A DNA stretch of 64,000 bases from Tardiphaga robiniae (GCF_001618955.1 NZ_LVYV01000055.1:231964-295963); one strand, 5' to 3'. Shown: positions 32,211-41,539, counted from the first letter of the stretch. Made by a program: numbers and translations. The notes: generated by a model from the letters alone, not told the origin.

Positions 32211-33536
32211 TCACAGCATCCCGAGCAATCGCGGCAGCCATAGCGAGAGTTCCGGAATGTAGGTGATGAGGCCGAGGAAGATCAGCAGCGTGATCAGCCA
32301 CGGCAGCACGGCAATGGAGAGTTCGGTGATCCCCATCTTCGCGATACCGGAGGCGACGTAGAGATTGAGTCCCACCGGCGGATGACACATGCCGATTTCC
32401 ATATTGACCACGATGATGATGCCGAAGTGCACCGGATGAATGCCGAGCTTGACTGCGATCGGATAAAGGATCGGCGCCATGATCAGAACGATCGAGGACG
32501 GCTCCATCACATTGCCGGCGAGCAGCAGCAGCAGGTTCACCACCAGCAGGAACGTGATCCAGTTGATGCCGCTGTTCGTGATCCAGTTCGACATCGCCTG
32601 CGGGATCTGCTCGCTGGTCATCAGGAACGAGAACAGCACCGCGTTGGTGACGATGTAGAGGATCATCGCGCTCATGCTGGCCGAGATCAGAAGAACCTTG
32701 GGCACGTCCTTCCATTTCATGTCCTTGTAGATGAACATCTCGATCAGGAACGCATAGACGGCGCTCATGGCGGCGGCTTCCGTCGGCGTGAACCAGCCGA
32801 GATAGATGCCTCCCAACACGATAACGATCAGCGAAATGCCCCAGGCTGATTCCCGAAAGGCGTGCCAGCTCTCGGCCCAGGTTGCCTTCGGTATGCGCGG
32901 ATAGTTGTTCTTCCACGCGCGATACCAGGTCGTGGCGGAGAGCATGATGGCCAGGATCACACCCGGTACCATTCCGGCCATGAACAATTGTCCGACCGAG
33001 GCGGAAGAGACCTTCTCGCCGGCGGGGCCGAAGTAAACCGCGCCGCTGGTCGATACTGCGTAGATCACCATGATGATCGAAGGCGGAATCAGGTTGCCGA
33101 GCGCGCCGCCGGTGACGATGACGCCCGCGGCAAAGCGCTTCGGGTAACCGACCGACAGCATGGCCGGCAGCATGATCGAGCCGATCGCCACCACGGTTGC
33201 CGGCGAAGACCCCGACACCGCTGAAAACAGCGCGGCGGCCATCGTGGCTGCGATACCCAGTCCACCGGCCCAATGGCCGATCATTGTTCGTGCGAATTCT
33301 ATCATTCGCCGGGCGACCCCGCCATGGGTGAGGAAATTGCCGGCCAGGATGAAGAACGGGATCGCCATGATCTCGAACTTCTCAATGCCGGTAAACAGCT
33401 TCAGCGCGACGGATTCGATCGGCACGTTGGTCATGAAAAACAGGAACGTCAGCACCGTGAGACCGAGCGCGATCGAGATCGGCATGCCCGTCAGCATCAG
33501 CACAACAAGCAGTCCGAAAATAATGGCAGCGATCAT
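32211..33536 (-). CDS. TRAP transporter large permease (DctM-like)
   Basis: A 441-residue membrane protein with around 12-13 spans, the usual DctM length. It opens with IIFGLLVVLMLTGMPISIAL and contains FEIMAIPFFILAGNFLTHGG, a hallmark of the family, plus the SGSSPATVVAIGSIMLPAM re-entrant motif. It carries the Na+-coupled transport site for organic acids. Its start overlaps the small-permease stop by 4 bases (ATGA). It is the last gene of the operon binding protein-DctQ-DctM. The substrate is unknown. Confidence 0.95.
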   Translation of the reverse strand: MIAAIIFGLLVVLMLTGMPISIALGLTVLTFLFFMTNVPIESVALKLFTGIEKFEIMAIPFFILAGNFLTHGGVARRMIEFARTMIGHWAGGLGIAATMAAALFSAVSGSSPATVVAIGSIMLPAMLSVGYPKRFAAGVIVTGGALGNLIPPSIIMVIYAVSTSGAVYFGPAGEKVSSASVGQLFMAGMVPGVILAIMLSATTWYRAWKNNYPRIPKATWAESWHAFRESAWGISLIVIVLGGIYLGWFTPTEAAAMSAVYAFLIEMFIYKDMKWKDVPKVLLISASMSAMILYIVTNAVLFSFLMTSEQIPQAMSNWITNSGINWITFLLVVNLLLLLAGNVMEPSSIVLIMAPILYPIAVKLGIHPVHFGIIIVVNMEIGMCHPPVGLNLYVASGIAKMGITELSIAVLPWLITLLIFLGLITYIPELSLWLPRLLGML

Positions 33537-34108
33537 CGGATGATCCTCGCGGCGCTGGCGGCGGCGGCTTCGGGATCGATCCCCTCCACGTCGGTCTCGT
33601 CATGATGTGGGAGTTCGCCGGTGCGCCAGAACTTGCGAGCAACCTGCAGGAAGCGGAAGCACATCAGATAGGAGCCGAGCGGAACGCAGAGATAGATGAT
33701 CCAGCTCGGCAGTTCGAGATCGGGCGTTACCTGATCGGTGTACATCAGCCCGTAGACGAATTTCGCGCCCATGCTCCCGACCACAAATGTGAAGAGCGCG
33801 CCGCAGAGCAGACCGAACATCACCACCGTCTTGCGCCAGGGCGGGTCGAGTTGGTTCACCAACACATCGACGCCGACATGGATGCCGGTCCGCACGCCGT
33901 AGGCGGCGCCGAACTTCGCCATCCACACGAACATCAAGATGCACAGCTCCTGCGCCCACGACAGGTGGATCGGGAACAAAAACGGATAGAAGAACGGGAT
34001 GCCGACGAGGTAGCGATGTGCCACTGCAATGAAAATGATCACGGTCGCGGCCGCGATCAATGTCATGATCAGCAGTTCCTCAAGCCGATCGAGGATGCGA
34101 AGAAACAT
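33533..34108 (-). CDS. TRAP transporter small permease (DctQ-like)
   Basis: A 191-residue membrane protein with four predicted spans (LIMTLIAAATVIIFIAVAH; WAQELCILMFVWMAKFGAAY; VVMFGLLCGALFTFVVGS; IIYLCVPLGSYLMCFRFLQ given as landmarks). The W-A-Q-E-L motif in span two is typical of DctQ. It forms the membrane unit with the large permease, to which it is translationally coupled. Confidence 0.93.
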   Translation of the reverse strand: MFLRILDRLEELLIMTLIAAATVIIFIAVAHRYLVGIPFFYPFLFPIHLSWAQELCILMFVWMAKFGAAYGVRTGIHVGVDVLVNQLDPPWRKTVVMFGLLCGALFTFVVGSMGAKFVYGLMYTDQVTPDLELPSWIIYLCVPLGSYLMCFRFLQVARKFWRTGELPHHDETDVEGIDPEAAAASAARIIR

Positions 34109-34252
34109 TTAGTCCCCCAGTGCGGGTCAACCGGCAATTGATCTGATCGCGGCGTGACCTTGCGCTAACCCCATTCCGCAGTCAGGCAACTGCGGCCCCC
34201 GGGGCGTCAGTGGCTTCCGCACCCGAGGGCGCGGAAGCTCACATCGTCAATC

Positions 34253-35254
34253 CTAGTTGGTGGCGCCGCGCGTTTCCTTGAGAAATTCGTCGATCAGTGG
34301 CTTGCCTACCCGGCCTGCCACATCGGTATAAACCGACTCCACCGCCTTGCGCATGCCGGCATCCTGCTCCGGCGTCAGTGTAACAAATTCGGTCTTGCCG
34401 CTCTTCTTCATCTCGGCGAGTGCGTCGTCGTTTTCCTTCGCCGACTGGCCGTTGCCATAGGCGGTGGCTTCCTTCATGGCCTTTTCCAGAAGGCCGCGAG
34501 TATCCGCCGGAATGCCATCCCAGAATTTCTTGTTCACCACCACAACGTAACCGATGTAACCGTGGTTGGTCAGCGTAGTGTACTTCTGCACCTCATGCAT
34601 TTTCTGGGTGTAGATGTTCGACGGCGTATTCTCCTGACCATCGACCACGCCCGTCTGCAGCGCCTGGTACACTTCCGAGAACGCCATCACCTGCGGAATC
34701 GCGCCAAGCGTACGGAATTGAGCTTCCAGCACCTTTGACGACTGAATGCGGAATTTCATGCCTTTGTAGTCCGCGGGAGTGAGCAACTTCTTGTTCGCGG
34801 TCATCTGCTTGAAGCCGTTGTCCCAATAGGCAAGGCCGGTCATGCCTTTGGAATCCAGCAGCTTGAGCAGCCGCGCGCCAAGCGGGCCGTCAGTAACCTT
34901 GCGCAGGGTGGCGAGGTCCGGAAGGATGTAGGGGAGATCGAAAACCTCGAACTCCTTGACGCCGATCGGCCCGAACTTCGAGTTCGACGGCGCCAGCATT
35001 TGTACCGCGCCGAGCTGCAGCGCTTCGAGTTCTTCCTTGTCCTTGTAGAGCTGCGAGTTCGGATAGACTTCGACCTTGACCTTGCCGTCGGTGTATTTCT
35101 CGGCGAGTTCCTTGAACTTCTCCGCAGCGAGGCCCTTCGGCGTGTTCGGCGCGACGACATGGCTGAATTTGATGATGATAGGCGCCTGCGCGGCGGCCGG
35201 TCCGATCAATGCAAGCGCGGCAACCGATGCTGCTGCGAAAATCAATTTGCGCAT
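34253..35254 (-). CDS. TRAP transporter substrate-binding protein (DctP-like)
   Basis: A 333-residue periplasmic binding protein. GGGAG 6 bases before the ATG at 35254 selects this start, with a signal peptide of about 22 residues (ALALIGPAAAQA). DctP features include KFKELAEKYTDGKVKVEVYP, the LDSKGMTGLAYWDNGFKQM region and QALQTGVVDGQENTPSNIY, where an Arg upstream (FRIQSSKV) normally binds the ligand carboxylate. It delivers an organic acid, identity unknown, to the DctQM complex encoded 145 bases downstream. Confidence 0.93.
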   Translation of the reverse strand: MRKLIFAAASVAALALIGPAAAQAPIIIKFSHVVAPNTPKGLAAEKFKELAEKYTDGKVKVEVYPNSQLYKDKEELEALQLGAVQMLAPSNSKFGPIGVKEFEVFDLPYILPDLATLRKVTDGPLGARLLKLLDSKGMTGLAYWDNGFKQMTANKKLLTPADYKGMKFRIQSSKVLEAQFRTLGAIPQVMAFSEVYQALQTGVVDGQENTPSNIYTQKMHEVQKYTTLTNHGYIGYVVVVNKKFWDGIPADTRGLLEKAMKEATAYGNGQSAKENDDALAEMKKSGKTEFVTLTPEQDAGMRKAVESVYTDVAGRVGKPLIDEFLKETRGATN

Positions 35255-35401
35255 GTGTTTCTCCCGTATGACGTGGGAGCTCATTGAGCGGCTCCCGCTT
35301 GTATGCCAGTTGCAGCAATACAGAGATCAATGCGCAAACGCCATTGCCCCTTCGCAGGGGTACAACATGAAATCGATGCTGCAACGCAAAACGCGGCGCG
35401 C

Positions 35402-35440
35402 CTGCTCCCTCTCCCCGTTCTGCACGGGGAGAGGGAGCAG
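35402..35440. repeat. Palindromic GC-rich repeat (CTCTCCCCG family)
   Basis: CTGCTCCCTCTCCCCGT and its exact complement form a 17-base stem around TCTGC. Similar pyrimidine/purine-rich palindromes are at 35556, 43132 and 46618. The whole 35255-35593 stretch is gene-free and contains two of these elements. Confidence 0.75.
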
Positions 35441-35555
35441 GGGTGAGGGGCGAGGCAATGGCCTACAGCGTGGGGAATCGTGCGGGTGCGACCCGTTAGC
35501 AAGTGAAGGATGAGAGGCCGACCAACCGCCCCTCACCCGCGCGCAAGAGCGCGCG

Positions 35556-35584
35556 ACCTCTCCCCGCGCAGAGCGGGGAGAGGT
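35556..35584. repeat. Palindromic repeat, probably also the leuA terminator
   Basis: ACCTCTCCCCGC / GCGGGGAGAGGT, a perfect 12-base stem with a 5-base loop, 10 bases after the leuA stop codon. Same family as 35402-35440. Confidence 0.75.
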
Positions 35585-35593
35585 TACCCGAGA

Positions 35594-37174
35594 TCAACTC
35601 GCGGCAGCAACCGGCGCCGGCATGTCGCGCGCGCGCTTCATGACGATCTTGTTCAACCCGCCGAGATAGGCCTTGGCCGAAGCGACCAGCGTGTCCGGAT
35701 CGGCCGCACGCGAGGTCATCGATCGGCCTTCATGGGCAAGACGCACCGACACTTCCGCCTGCGCGTCGGTGCCTTCGGTGACGGCGTGGACCTGATACAG
35801 TTCCAGCTTGGCCTCGTGCGGCACCAGCGCCTTGATGCAGTTGAACACCGCATCGACCGGACCATTGCCCTCGGCCTCCTCGATCTTCACCACGCCATCG
35901 ACGTTCAGCTTCATGGTCGCGCGCTGCGGACCATGGGTGCCAGCGATGACAGTCAGCGACACCAGCTTGATGCGATCATGGGCGGCGGTCATTTCCTGAT
36001 CGACCAGCGCTTCCAGATCCTCGTCGTAGATGTCCTTCTTGCGATCGGCCAGGGCCTTGAAGCGCACGAAGGCGTCTTCCAGCTGGTTCTGGCCCAGCTT
36101 GTAGCCCATCTCCTCCAGCTTGTGGATGAAGGCATGGCGGCCGGAATGCTTGCCCATCACCAGCGAGGTCTGCTTCACGCCCACCGTCTCCGGCAGCATG
36201 ATCTCGTAGGTCTGCGCGTTCTTCAGCATGCCGTCCTGATGGATGCCGCTCTCATGGGCGAAGGCATTACGCCCGACGATCGCCTTGTTGTACTGCACCG
36301 GGAACGAGGTCGCAGCCGAGACTTCCTTCGACGCCCGCATCAGCATGGTGGTGTCGATGTTGTTCCAGTACGGCAATTTGTCATTGCGCACCTTCATCGC
36401 CATCACAATTTCTTCCAGCGCAGCATTGCCGGCACGCTCGCCGATGCCATTGATGGTGCATTCGATCTGCCGCGCGCCGCCGCGGATGCCGGCCATCGAA
36501 TTGGCGACGGCCATGCCGAGGTCGTTGTGGCAGTGCACCGAGAAGATCGCCTTGTCGGAATTCGGCACGTTCTCGCGCACGCGCTTGAACAGGTCGTAAT
36601 ATTCCTCGGGCACCGAATAGCCGACGGTGTCGGGGATGTTGATGGTGGTCGCACCGGCCTTGATCGCCGACTCGACGCAGCGGCACAGGAAGTCGAATTC
36701 GGTGCGGGTGCCGTCCTCCGACGACCATTCGACGTCATCGGTGTGGTTGCGTGCGCGCGTCACCGACGAGATCACCAGATCGTGGACGGCGTCGGGCTCC
36801 ATCTGCAGCTTGTACTTCATATGCACCGGCGAGGTGGACAGGAAGGAATGGATGCGGCCGCGCTTGGCCGGGCGGATCGCCTCGGCGCAGCGGTCGATAT
36901 CCTTCTGGCCGGCGCGGGACAGGCCGCAGACCACGGCATTCTTGGTGCGCTTGGCGATCTCGTTGACGGCTTCGAAGTCGCCGTCGGAAGCGATCGGGAA
37001 GCCGGCCTCGATGACGTCGACACCCATGGTGTCGAGCATCGCGGCGATCTCCAGTTTTTCCTCGAAGGTCATGGTGGCGCCGGGGCACTGCTCGCCGTCG
37101 CGCAAGGTGGTGTCGAAAATGATGACGCGGTCCTTGTCGGACTTGTCCTGAACGGACGGGGTTGTCGAAGTCAT
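35594..37174 (-). CDS. leuA: 2-isopropylmalate synthase
   Basis: A 526-residue enzyme condensing acetyl-CoA with 2-oxoisovalerate, the first committed step of leucine synthesis. The catalytic TIM barrel (about 18-290) opens with DTTLRDGEQCPGATM (metal and substrate binding) and contains HCHNDLGMAVANS with the metal-binding His pair and ANAL-type glycine loops (INGIGERAGNAALEE). The C-terminal regulatory LeuA dimer domain (about 390-515) gives feedback inhibition by leucine. An AAGGA ribosome site precedes the ATG. Upstream lies a leucine-rich leader peptide with alternative hairpins, so expression is probably attenuated by leucine supply. Confidence 0.96.
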   Translation of the reverse strand: MTSTTPSVQDKSDKDRVIIFDTTLRDGEQCPGATMTFEEKLEIAAMLDTMGVDVIEAGFPIASDGDFEAVNEIAKRTKNAVVCGLSRAGQKDIDRCAEAIRPAKRGRIHSFLSTSPVHMKYKLQMEPDAVHDLVISSVTRARNHTDDVEWSSEDGTRTEFDFLCRCVESAIKAGATTINIPDTVGYSVPEEYYDLFKRVRENVPNSDKAIFSVHCHNDLGMAVANSMAGIRGGARQIECTINGIGERAGNAALEEIVMAMKVRNDKLPYWNNIDTTMLMRASKEVSAATSFPVQYNKAIVGRNAFAHESGIHQDGMLKNAQTYEIMLPETVGVKQTSLVMGKHSGRHAFIHKLEEMGYKLGQNQLEDAFVRFKALADRKKDIYDEDLEALVDQEMTAAHDRIKLVSLTVIAGTHGPQRATMKLNVDGVVKIEEAEGNGPVDAVFNCIKALVPHEAKLELYQVHAVTEGTDAQAEVSVRLAHEGRSMTSRAADPDTLVASAKAYLGGLNKIVMKRARDMPAPVAAAS

Positions 37175-37193
37175 GAGATATTCCTTAGGTCGG

Positions 37194-37287
37194 GGCGCAC
37201 CTGTCTGGGCGCCAGAGGGAGCTGATGGTTCTGAATGTCATGATCCCCTGAGTACCCAGGCCAAACGGCCCAGACGGCGCTCAGGGG
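37194..37287 (-). promoter_or_regulatory. leuA leader hairpins (attenuator candidate)
   Basis: On the minus strand after the leader peptide: CCCCTGAG (37280-37287) pairs with CTCAGGGG (37245-37252); GTCTGGGC (37268-37275), which lies inside that loop, can instead pair with GCCCAGAC (37203-37210); the latter also sits in a local GGCGC/GCGCC hairpin (37194-37213). The alternatives are mutually exclusive as in attenuators. No clear T-run follows, so control could be at translation. Confidence 0.55.
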
Positions 37288-37409
37288 CAGATAAGCAGAA
37301 GCAGCCCGCCGAGAAGGAGGTTGGACAGCAGCACAGCCGGAATCGCGTCGGGACCAGCGGCAACAGCCACTCCCCCGGAAACTCCAACCATGTCGCTGCG
37401 AATCAGCAT
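37281..37409 (-). CDS. leuA leader peptide, leucine-rich
   Basis: A 42-residue frame starting at ATG 37409 whose end reads AVLLSNLLLGGLLLLICP, nine Leu codons in the last sixteen residues. The stop codon lies inside the first arm of the downstream hairpin. This is the arrangement of a leader peptide that makes ribosome stalling depend on charged tRNA-Leu. The frame is open upstream to 37493, so the exact start is uncertain, but the regulatory Leu run does not depend on it. Confidence 0.65.
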   Translation of the reverse strand: MLIRSDMVGVSGGVAVAAGPDAIPAVLLSNLLLGGLLLLICP

Positions 37410-37658
37410 TGCCACACCTTCAGGCCCACATCCTCGGCCAAAACCATTGATGGTTCGTTGCCGACCGGAGCCTGAGGTCGTTCTAGACGACAAATGCGGG
37501 GGCCTGCAACGGCTAAGAGGGTCAGGAAGGCTGACCTAAATCCTGCTGGGAGAAGCTCGGGCGCGTGGCCGACTGGCCTAGCCAGAACATCGCCAACTGG
37601 ACGTTTTCGCAGCCGTCCATTTGCCCTAAGACCGAACGGCAATTGTGAGGACAGGACG

Positions 37659-38552
37659 ATGACTTTCGCTAGGGGATTATCCGCTTTCCCGATCACGCCG
37701 ATGAATACGAATGGCAGGGTCGATACGCCCGCGCTACAGCGGCTGGTGGCGCCGCTGACGGCCGCCAAAGTGGATTCCATTGGCCTCCTGGGCAGCACCG
37801 GGTCGTATCCGTTTCTCAGCCGTGACGAGCGCCGGCGCGCCACTGACGCGGCCATCGCCGAGGTCAATGGACGCGTCCCCGTGCTGGTCGGTATCGGCGC
37901 GCTGCGTACCGACGAGACGATCAACCTTGCGCGCGACGCCAAGGCGGCAGGCGCTGCCGCAGGCCTGCTCGCGCCGGTGTCCTACACGCCGCTCACCGAG
38001 GACGAGGTGTTCGAGCACTTCAGGACGGTTGCCGAGACGAGCAAACTGCCGATCGTGATCTACGACAATTTCGCCACCACGCATTTCAAGTTCACGCCCG
38101 ACCTCACCGGCCGCATCGCACGTATTCCCGGCGTCGTCGCGGTGAAAGGCACCTCCCCCGAAGCCAGCCTCGCCGCAGATCACCTGAAGCAGATGCGTGC
38201 CGCCGTGCCATCAGGCTTCTCCGTCGGCTATGCCGGTGACTGGAATTCGATGGAAACACTGCTGGCCGGCGGCGATGCCTGGTATTGCGTGGCGGCGGGC
38301 CTGTTTCCAAAGAGTTGTCTGGCCATCACCCGCGCGGCGCAGGCCGGCAATGCCGACGAAGCGCGCCGCCTCAACAACGCGATGCAACCGCTGTGGGATC
38401 TGTTCAAGCAGTTTTCCAGCCTGCGCGTGATGTATGCGGCAGCCGAGCAGATGGGGATCACCGATGCGCAGCCGCCACGCCCGGTGCTGCCATTACCACA
38501 CGCTGCACAGGACAAGGTGGCAGAGGTGCTGAAGGAATTGAAGTTGAGTTAG
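37659..38552 (+). CDS. DapA-family dihydrodipicolinate synthase-like lyase/aldolase
   Basis: A 297-residue class I (Schiff base) lyase. The TIM-barrel family signs are GLSAFPITPMNTNGRVDT at the start, LLGSTGSYPFLSRDER in place of the usual GTTGE loop, Tyr in SYTP (about 130), and the Schiff-base Lys in VAVKGTSPE (about 160). The T-G-S-Y substitution argues for an N-acetylneuraminate-lyase-like or other aldolase rather than true DapA. An AGGAC ribosome site is close to the ATG. It stands alone between leuA and a palindromic repeat. Confidence 0.88.
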   Translation: MTFARGLSAFPITPMNTNGRVDTPALQRLVAPLTAAKVDSIGLLGSTGSYPFLSRDERRRATDAAIAEVNGRVPVLVGIGALRTDETINLARDAKAAGAAAGLLAPVSYTPLTEDEVFEHFRTVAETSKLPIVIYDNFATTHFKFTPDLTGRIARIPGVVAVKGTSPEASLAADHLKQMRAAVPSGFSVGYAGDWNSMETLLAGGDAWYCVAAGLFPKSCLAITRAAQAGNADEARRLNNAMQPLWDLFKQFSSLRVMYAAAEQMGITDAQPPRPVLPLPHAAQDKVAEVLKELKLS

Positions 38553-38563
38553 GCGTTACACAC

Positions 38564-38727
38564 TGTCATTCCGGGGCGGGACCGGCGCCGCAGGCGACGG
38601 GGCCGAACCCGGAATCCCGACGTGTTCAACACTGCTAAATCCCGGGCGGCAGAGAGGTGACCTCCATGCCGGGATTCCGGGTTCGCAATCCAGCGGCTTC
38701 GCCGCTGTCTTCCGCCCCGGAATGACG
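38564..38727. repeat. Palindromic intergenic element (TCATTCCGGGGCG family), copy 1
   Basis: An element of about 165 bases beginning TGTCATTCCGGGGCG and ending CGCCCCGGAATGAC, with inner arms AACCCGGAATCCC / GGGATTCCGGGTT. Copies 2 and 3 are at 42147 and 63462. It fills the gap between the DapA-like gene and PPK2. Confidence 0.85.
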
Positions 38728-38732
38728 AAGAA

Positions 38733-39701
38733 CTACGCCTTCGCCACTTTCTTCTTGGCCTTCTTCGCCACTTTCTTCTTCACGACCGGCTCGCGTTCCC
38801 GCGGCGGCCCTTCCTTCTCCAGCGCCTCGCGGATCAGCGTAAAGTCCTTCTTCGCCTCGCCATCCACGGTCGGGAAGTGCAGGTCCAGCTTCTCCAGCGC
38901 GTTGACGATGGCCGAGCCGATCACCACGCGTGAGAACCATTTGCGATCCGCCGGCACCACATGCCACGGCGCCTCCTCGCAGGACGTATGCTTGATCAGG
39001 TCCTCATAGGCCTCCTGATACTTGTCCCACAACGCGCGCTCGGCGATATCGGCCGATGAGAACTTCCAGTTCTTGGCCGGCTGCTCGAGACGATCGAGGA
39101 AGCGCTCGCGCTGCTCTTCCTTGGAGACGTTGAGAAAGAATTTCAGCACCACGGTGCCGTTGCGCGCGAGGTATTTCTCGAAGGCGGTGATATCATCGAA
39201 GCGCTCGCGCCAGATATCCTTCGTCACCAGCTCCGGCGGAATTTTCTGCTTGGCAAGAATGTCCGGATGCACACGGACGACAAGACATTCCTCGTAATAG
39301 GAGCGATTGAAGATGCCGATGCGGCCGCGCTGTGGCAGCGCGATGGTGTGGCGCCACATGAAATCGTGATCGAGTTCGTTCGACGACGGCGTCTTGAACG
39401 AATGCACCTCGCAGCCCTGCGGATTGATGCCGTCGAACACGCTCTCGATGGCGCTATCCTTGCCGGCGGCATCCATGCCCTGGAAGATCAGCAGCAGCGA
39501 CCAGCGGTCCTGCGCATAGAGCTTTTCCTGCAATTCCTGCAGCCGGCGGCGGTTGGCCTCGATGATCTTCTTGCCGGTTTCCTTGTGCAGTCCGCCGCTG
39601 CCATTGGTGTCATGCGCCTTGAGGTGGAAAGCTTTCGAACCGTCGACCCGATACGGCTCGATATAGGACTTCAACGCGGACACAACTGGCTTGGCAGACA
39701 T
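38733..39701 (-). CDS. Polyphosphate kinase 2 family protein
   Basis: A 322-residue PPK2 enzyme, which moves phosphate between polyphosphate and nucleotides. It has a P-loop FQGMDAAGKDS (Walker A, about residue 75) and IFNRSYYEECLVVRVHPD containing the second conserved block, with the lid RERFLDRLEQPAKNWKFS typical of AMP- or ADP-phosphorylating PPK2. The C-terminus is a Lys-rich tail (KKKVAKKAKKKVAKA), probably binding the polyanion. The ATG at 39701 with GGAG upstream is chosen over the open frame to 39770. Nucleotide specificity is not assigned. Confidence 0.92.
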   Translation of the reverse strand: MSAKPVVSALKSYIEPYRVDGSKAFHLKAHDTNGSGGLHKETGKKIIEANRRRLQELQEKLYAQDRWSLLLIFQGMDAAGKDSAIESVFDGINPQGCEVHSFKTPSSNELDHDFMWRHTIALPQRGRIGIFNRSYYEECLVVRVHPDILAKQKIPPELVTKDIWRERFDDITAFEKYLARNGTVVLKFFLNVSKEEQRERFLDRLEQPAKNWKFSSADIAERALWDKYQEAYEDLIKHTSCEEAPWHVVPADRKWFSRVVIGSAIVNALEKLDLHFPTVDGEAKKDFTLIREALEKEGPPREREPVVKKKVAKKAKKKVAKA

Positions 39702-39766
39702 GGGATCGGCAACTCCGGACACGGGGATTGTAAGCGTAGCGCGCCGATCCCGGCAATACCAGCAGA

Positions 39767-40474
39767 TCACGCCGCTGGCGTCAGTTGCGCTGTCATAAAC
39801 GCTGTCACAAACAGCGGCATCGACGGGGTGAAGTCGGCTTCGCTGCGCACCAGATGAATTCCGCTGAGCTCCGGAGTGGCCTGACCGGCAAGATTGGCCT
39901 CGATGATGCTGCGCAGCGTCTCACCCGGCTGATCCGCATCGAGAAGACGCATCATCGCCACCGAGAAATCCGTCACGACGCAAGACCAGCCAGCATCGGC
40001 CCGGTAATCGGCTTCTGTGAGGCCGAGCTCTTCCTCGACTTCACGGGTCACACTGCCGGCAATATCGACCACGTCGCCGCGCAGATCGTCCAGATCAGGC
40101 GTACCCGCTGCAAAATAGATGCGTCCGGCATTGGATGTATGCTGCCCCATCTCGCCGAGCACGAAGGCGCCGTCACTGGCACGCAACGCGCCCATGCCAA
40201 AGCCGTTGAACACATCCGGATCGGGACAGCGCCAATCCCGCCATGCCAGAAAGCTCGCAAAATCGGTCTCGAAATACTCCGCGCGAAACTGGTCGCCGGT
40301 GAACTGCGCATTGCGCGCGAGCAACACGCGCCCATTGAACAGTTGCGGCTTCTCGGCGCGCTTCAGGGCAAAGTGAGCGTCGATCTCGTCCCGTCGCTCA
40401 CGCGCGAACGGCCACTGCCAATCGCTGCGTGTGAGGTCGAGTTGCGTGACGCGGTGAATGACCGGCGTCATCAT
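39767..40474 (-). CDS. NUDIX hydrolase domain protein
   Basis: A 235-residue protein with a Nudix box near residue 140: AGSVTREVEEELGL (the REVEEELG core with an upstream Gly). An N-terminal extension of about 110 residues precedes it. Nudix enzymes hydrolyse nucleoside diphosphates linked to another moiety; the target cannot be told. It lies 65 bases upstream of PPK2 on the same strand. AGGT precedes the ATG by 7 bases. Confidence 0.85.
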   Translation of the reverse strand: MMTPVIHRVTQLDLTRSDWQWPFARERRDEIDAHFALKRAEKPQLFNGRVLLARNAQFTGDQFRAEYFETDFASFLAWRDWRCPDPDVFNGFGMGALRASDGAFVLGEMGQHTSNAGRIYFAAGTPDLDDLRGDVVDIAGSVTREVEEELGLTEADYRADAGWSCVVTDFSVAMMRLLDADQPGETLRSIIEANLAGQATPELSGIHLVRSEADFTPSMPLFVTAFMTAQLTPAA

Positions 40475-40483
40475 GCGCAGAAC

Positions 40484-41539
40484 CTACTTCGCATTCGTCC
40501 CCATCGTCTTGGCGAACTGCTCGACATATTTATTGGTGTAGGTCTTGCTGACATCGATATTGGCCTTCGCCACTTCGGGCGAGCCCTCGCTGAACACGGC
40601 GAGCACGGCGGCGGCGCCCTTCGGGTCCATCAGCCCCGTCTCCGAATACATCGGGAGCGTGTTCTTCAGCGCCGCGAGATAGAGCTCCTTGTCCTTGCCG
40701 ACAATGCCTTCGGGCATTTTCGCCATGATCTCTTCCGGCGTATGGCTGTGGATCCATTTCAGCGTATTCATGATCGCGTTGGTCAGCCCCTGTACTTCCT
40801 TCTCATGGCCCTTGACCCAGGCCGTCGTCGAATACAGCGCCCCGCCGGGATATTCGCCGGAGAACACCGCCAGCGTGTCCTTCTGCGTCCGGGTATCGCT
40901 GAGAATCGTGAGGTCTTTGTGGCTGCCCTGCAGCACGGTGACGGCAGGATCGAGCATCACGGCGGCTTCGATCTGGCCCTGCTCCATCGCCGCCACCGCG
41001 GTCGCGCCGAGGCCGACGCCGATCACCGACGTGCCCGCCGGATCGAGACCGTTCTTCTTGAGCTGATACTTCAGGAAGAAGTCCGTCGACGAGCCCGGCG
41101 CGCTGACGCCGACTTTCTTGCCGGCGAGATCCTTGATCGACGTGATCTTGCCGGTGTGCTTCGGCGATACCACCAGCACCAACCCAGGATAGCGATCATA
41201 GACCACGAAGGACTGCAGCTCCTGCTTCTTGGCGGCGAGGTTCACGCAATGATCGAAATAGCCGGAGACCACATCGGCGCTGCCGCCGAGCACGGCCTTC
41301 AGCGCATCGGAGCCGCCCTTGAGATCGACCAGTTCGACGGCGAGGCCCGCCTTCTCATATTCGCCGAGCTGCTTGGCCAGCACCGTCGGCAGATAACACA
41401 GGCACGCCCCACCACCGATGGCGATGGTCACCTTGGTTTGCGCTGCAGCGGGATGAACGAAAAACAGTGCGAACAGACCCGCAAGGAAAAGACGTGCAAG
41501 GAATAAACGGCTCAAGCCGGTTTTTATGTTTGTTGTCAT
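40484..41539 (-). CDS. ABC transporter substrate-binding protein (SsuA/TauA/NMT1-like)
   Basis: A 351-residue periplasmic binding protein with GGAGG ribosome site and signal peptide (LFLAGLFALFFVHPAAAQ, about 13-32). NMT1/SsuA-like features are VTIAIGGGACLCYLPTVLAK, LKGGSDALKAVLGGSADVVS and KDLAGKKVGVSAPGSST. Ligands of the family include sulfonates, taurine, nitrate and pyrimidines. The matching permease and ATPase are at 42332-44135 on the same strand, separated by a divergently read cupin gene and repeat elements, an unusual split. Confidence 0.9.
   Translation of the reverse strand: MTTNIKTGLSRLFLARLFLAGLFALFFVHPAAAQTKVTIAIGGGACLCYLPTVLAKQLGEYEKAGLAVELVDLKGGSDALKAVLGGSADVVSGYFDHCVNLAAKKQELQSFVVYDRYPGLVLVVSPKHTGKITSIKDLAGKKVGVSAPGSSTDFFLKYQLKKNGLDPAGTSVIGVGLGATAVAAMEQGQIEAAVMLDPAVTVLQGSHKDLTILSDTRTQKDTLAVFSGEYPGGALYSTTAWVKGHEKEVQGLTNAIMNTLKWIHSHTPEEIMAKMPEGIVGKDKELYLAALKNTLPMYSETGLMDPKGAAAVLAVFSEGSPEVAKANIDVSKTYTNKYVEQFAKTMGTNAK

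Noticed and set aside
35510..37225. Plus-strand open frame of about 570 codons opposite leuA
   Set aside because: Antisense shadow of leuA; no recognisable motif.
39785..41506. Plus-strand open frame of about 570 codons opposite the NUDIX and binding-protein genes
   Set aside because: Antisense shadow with biased composition.
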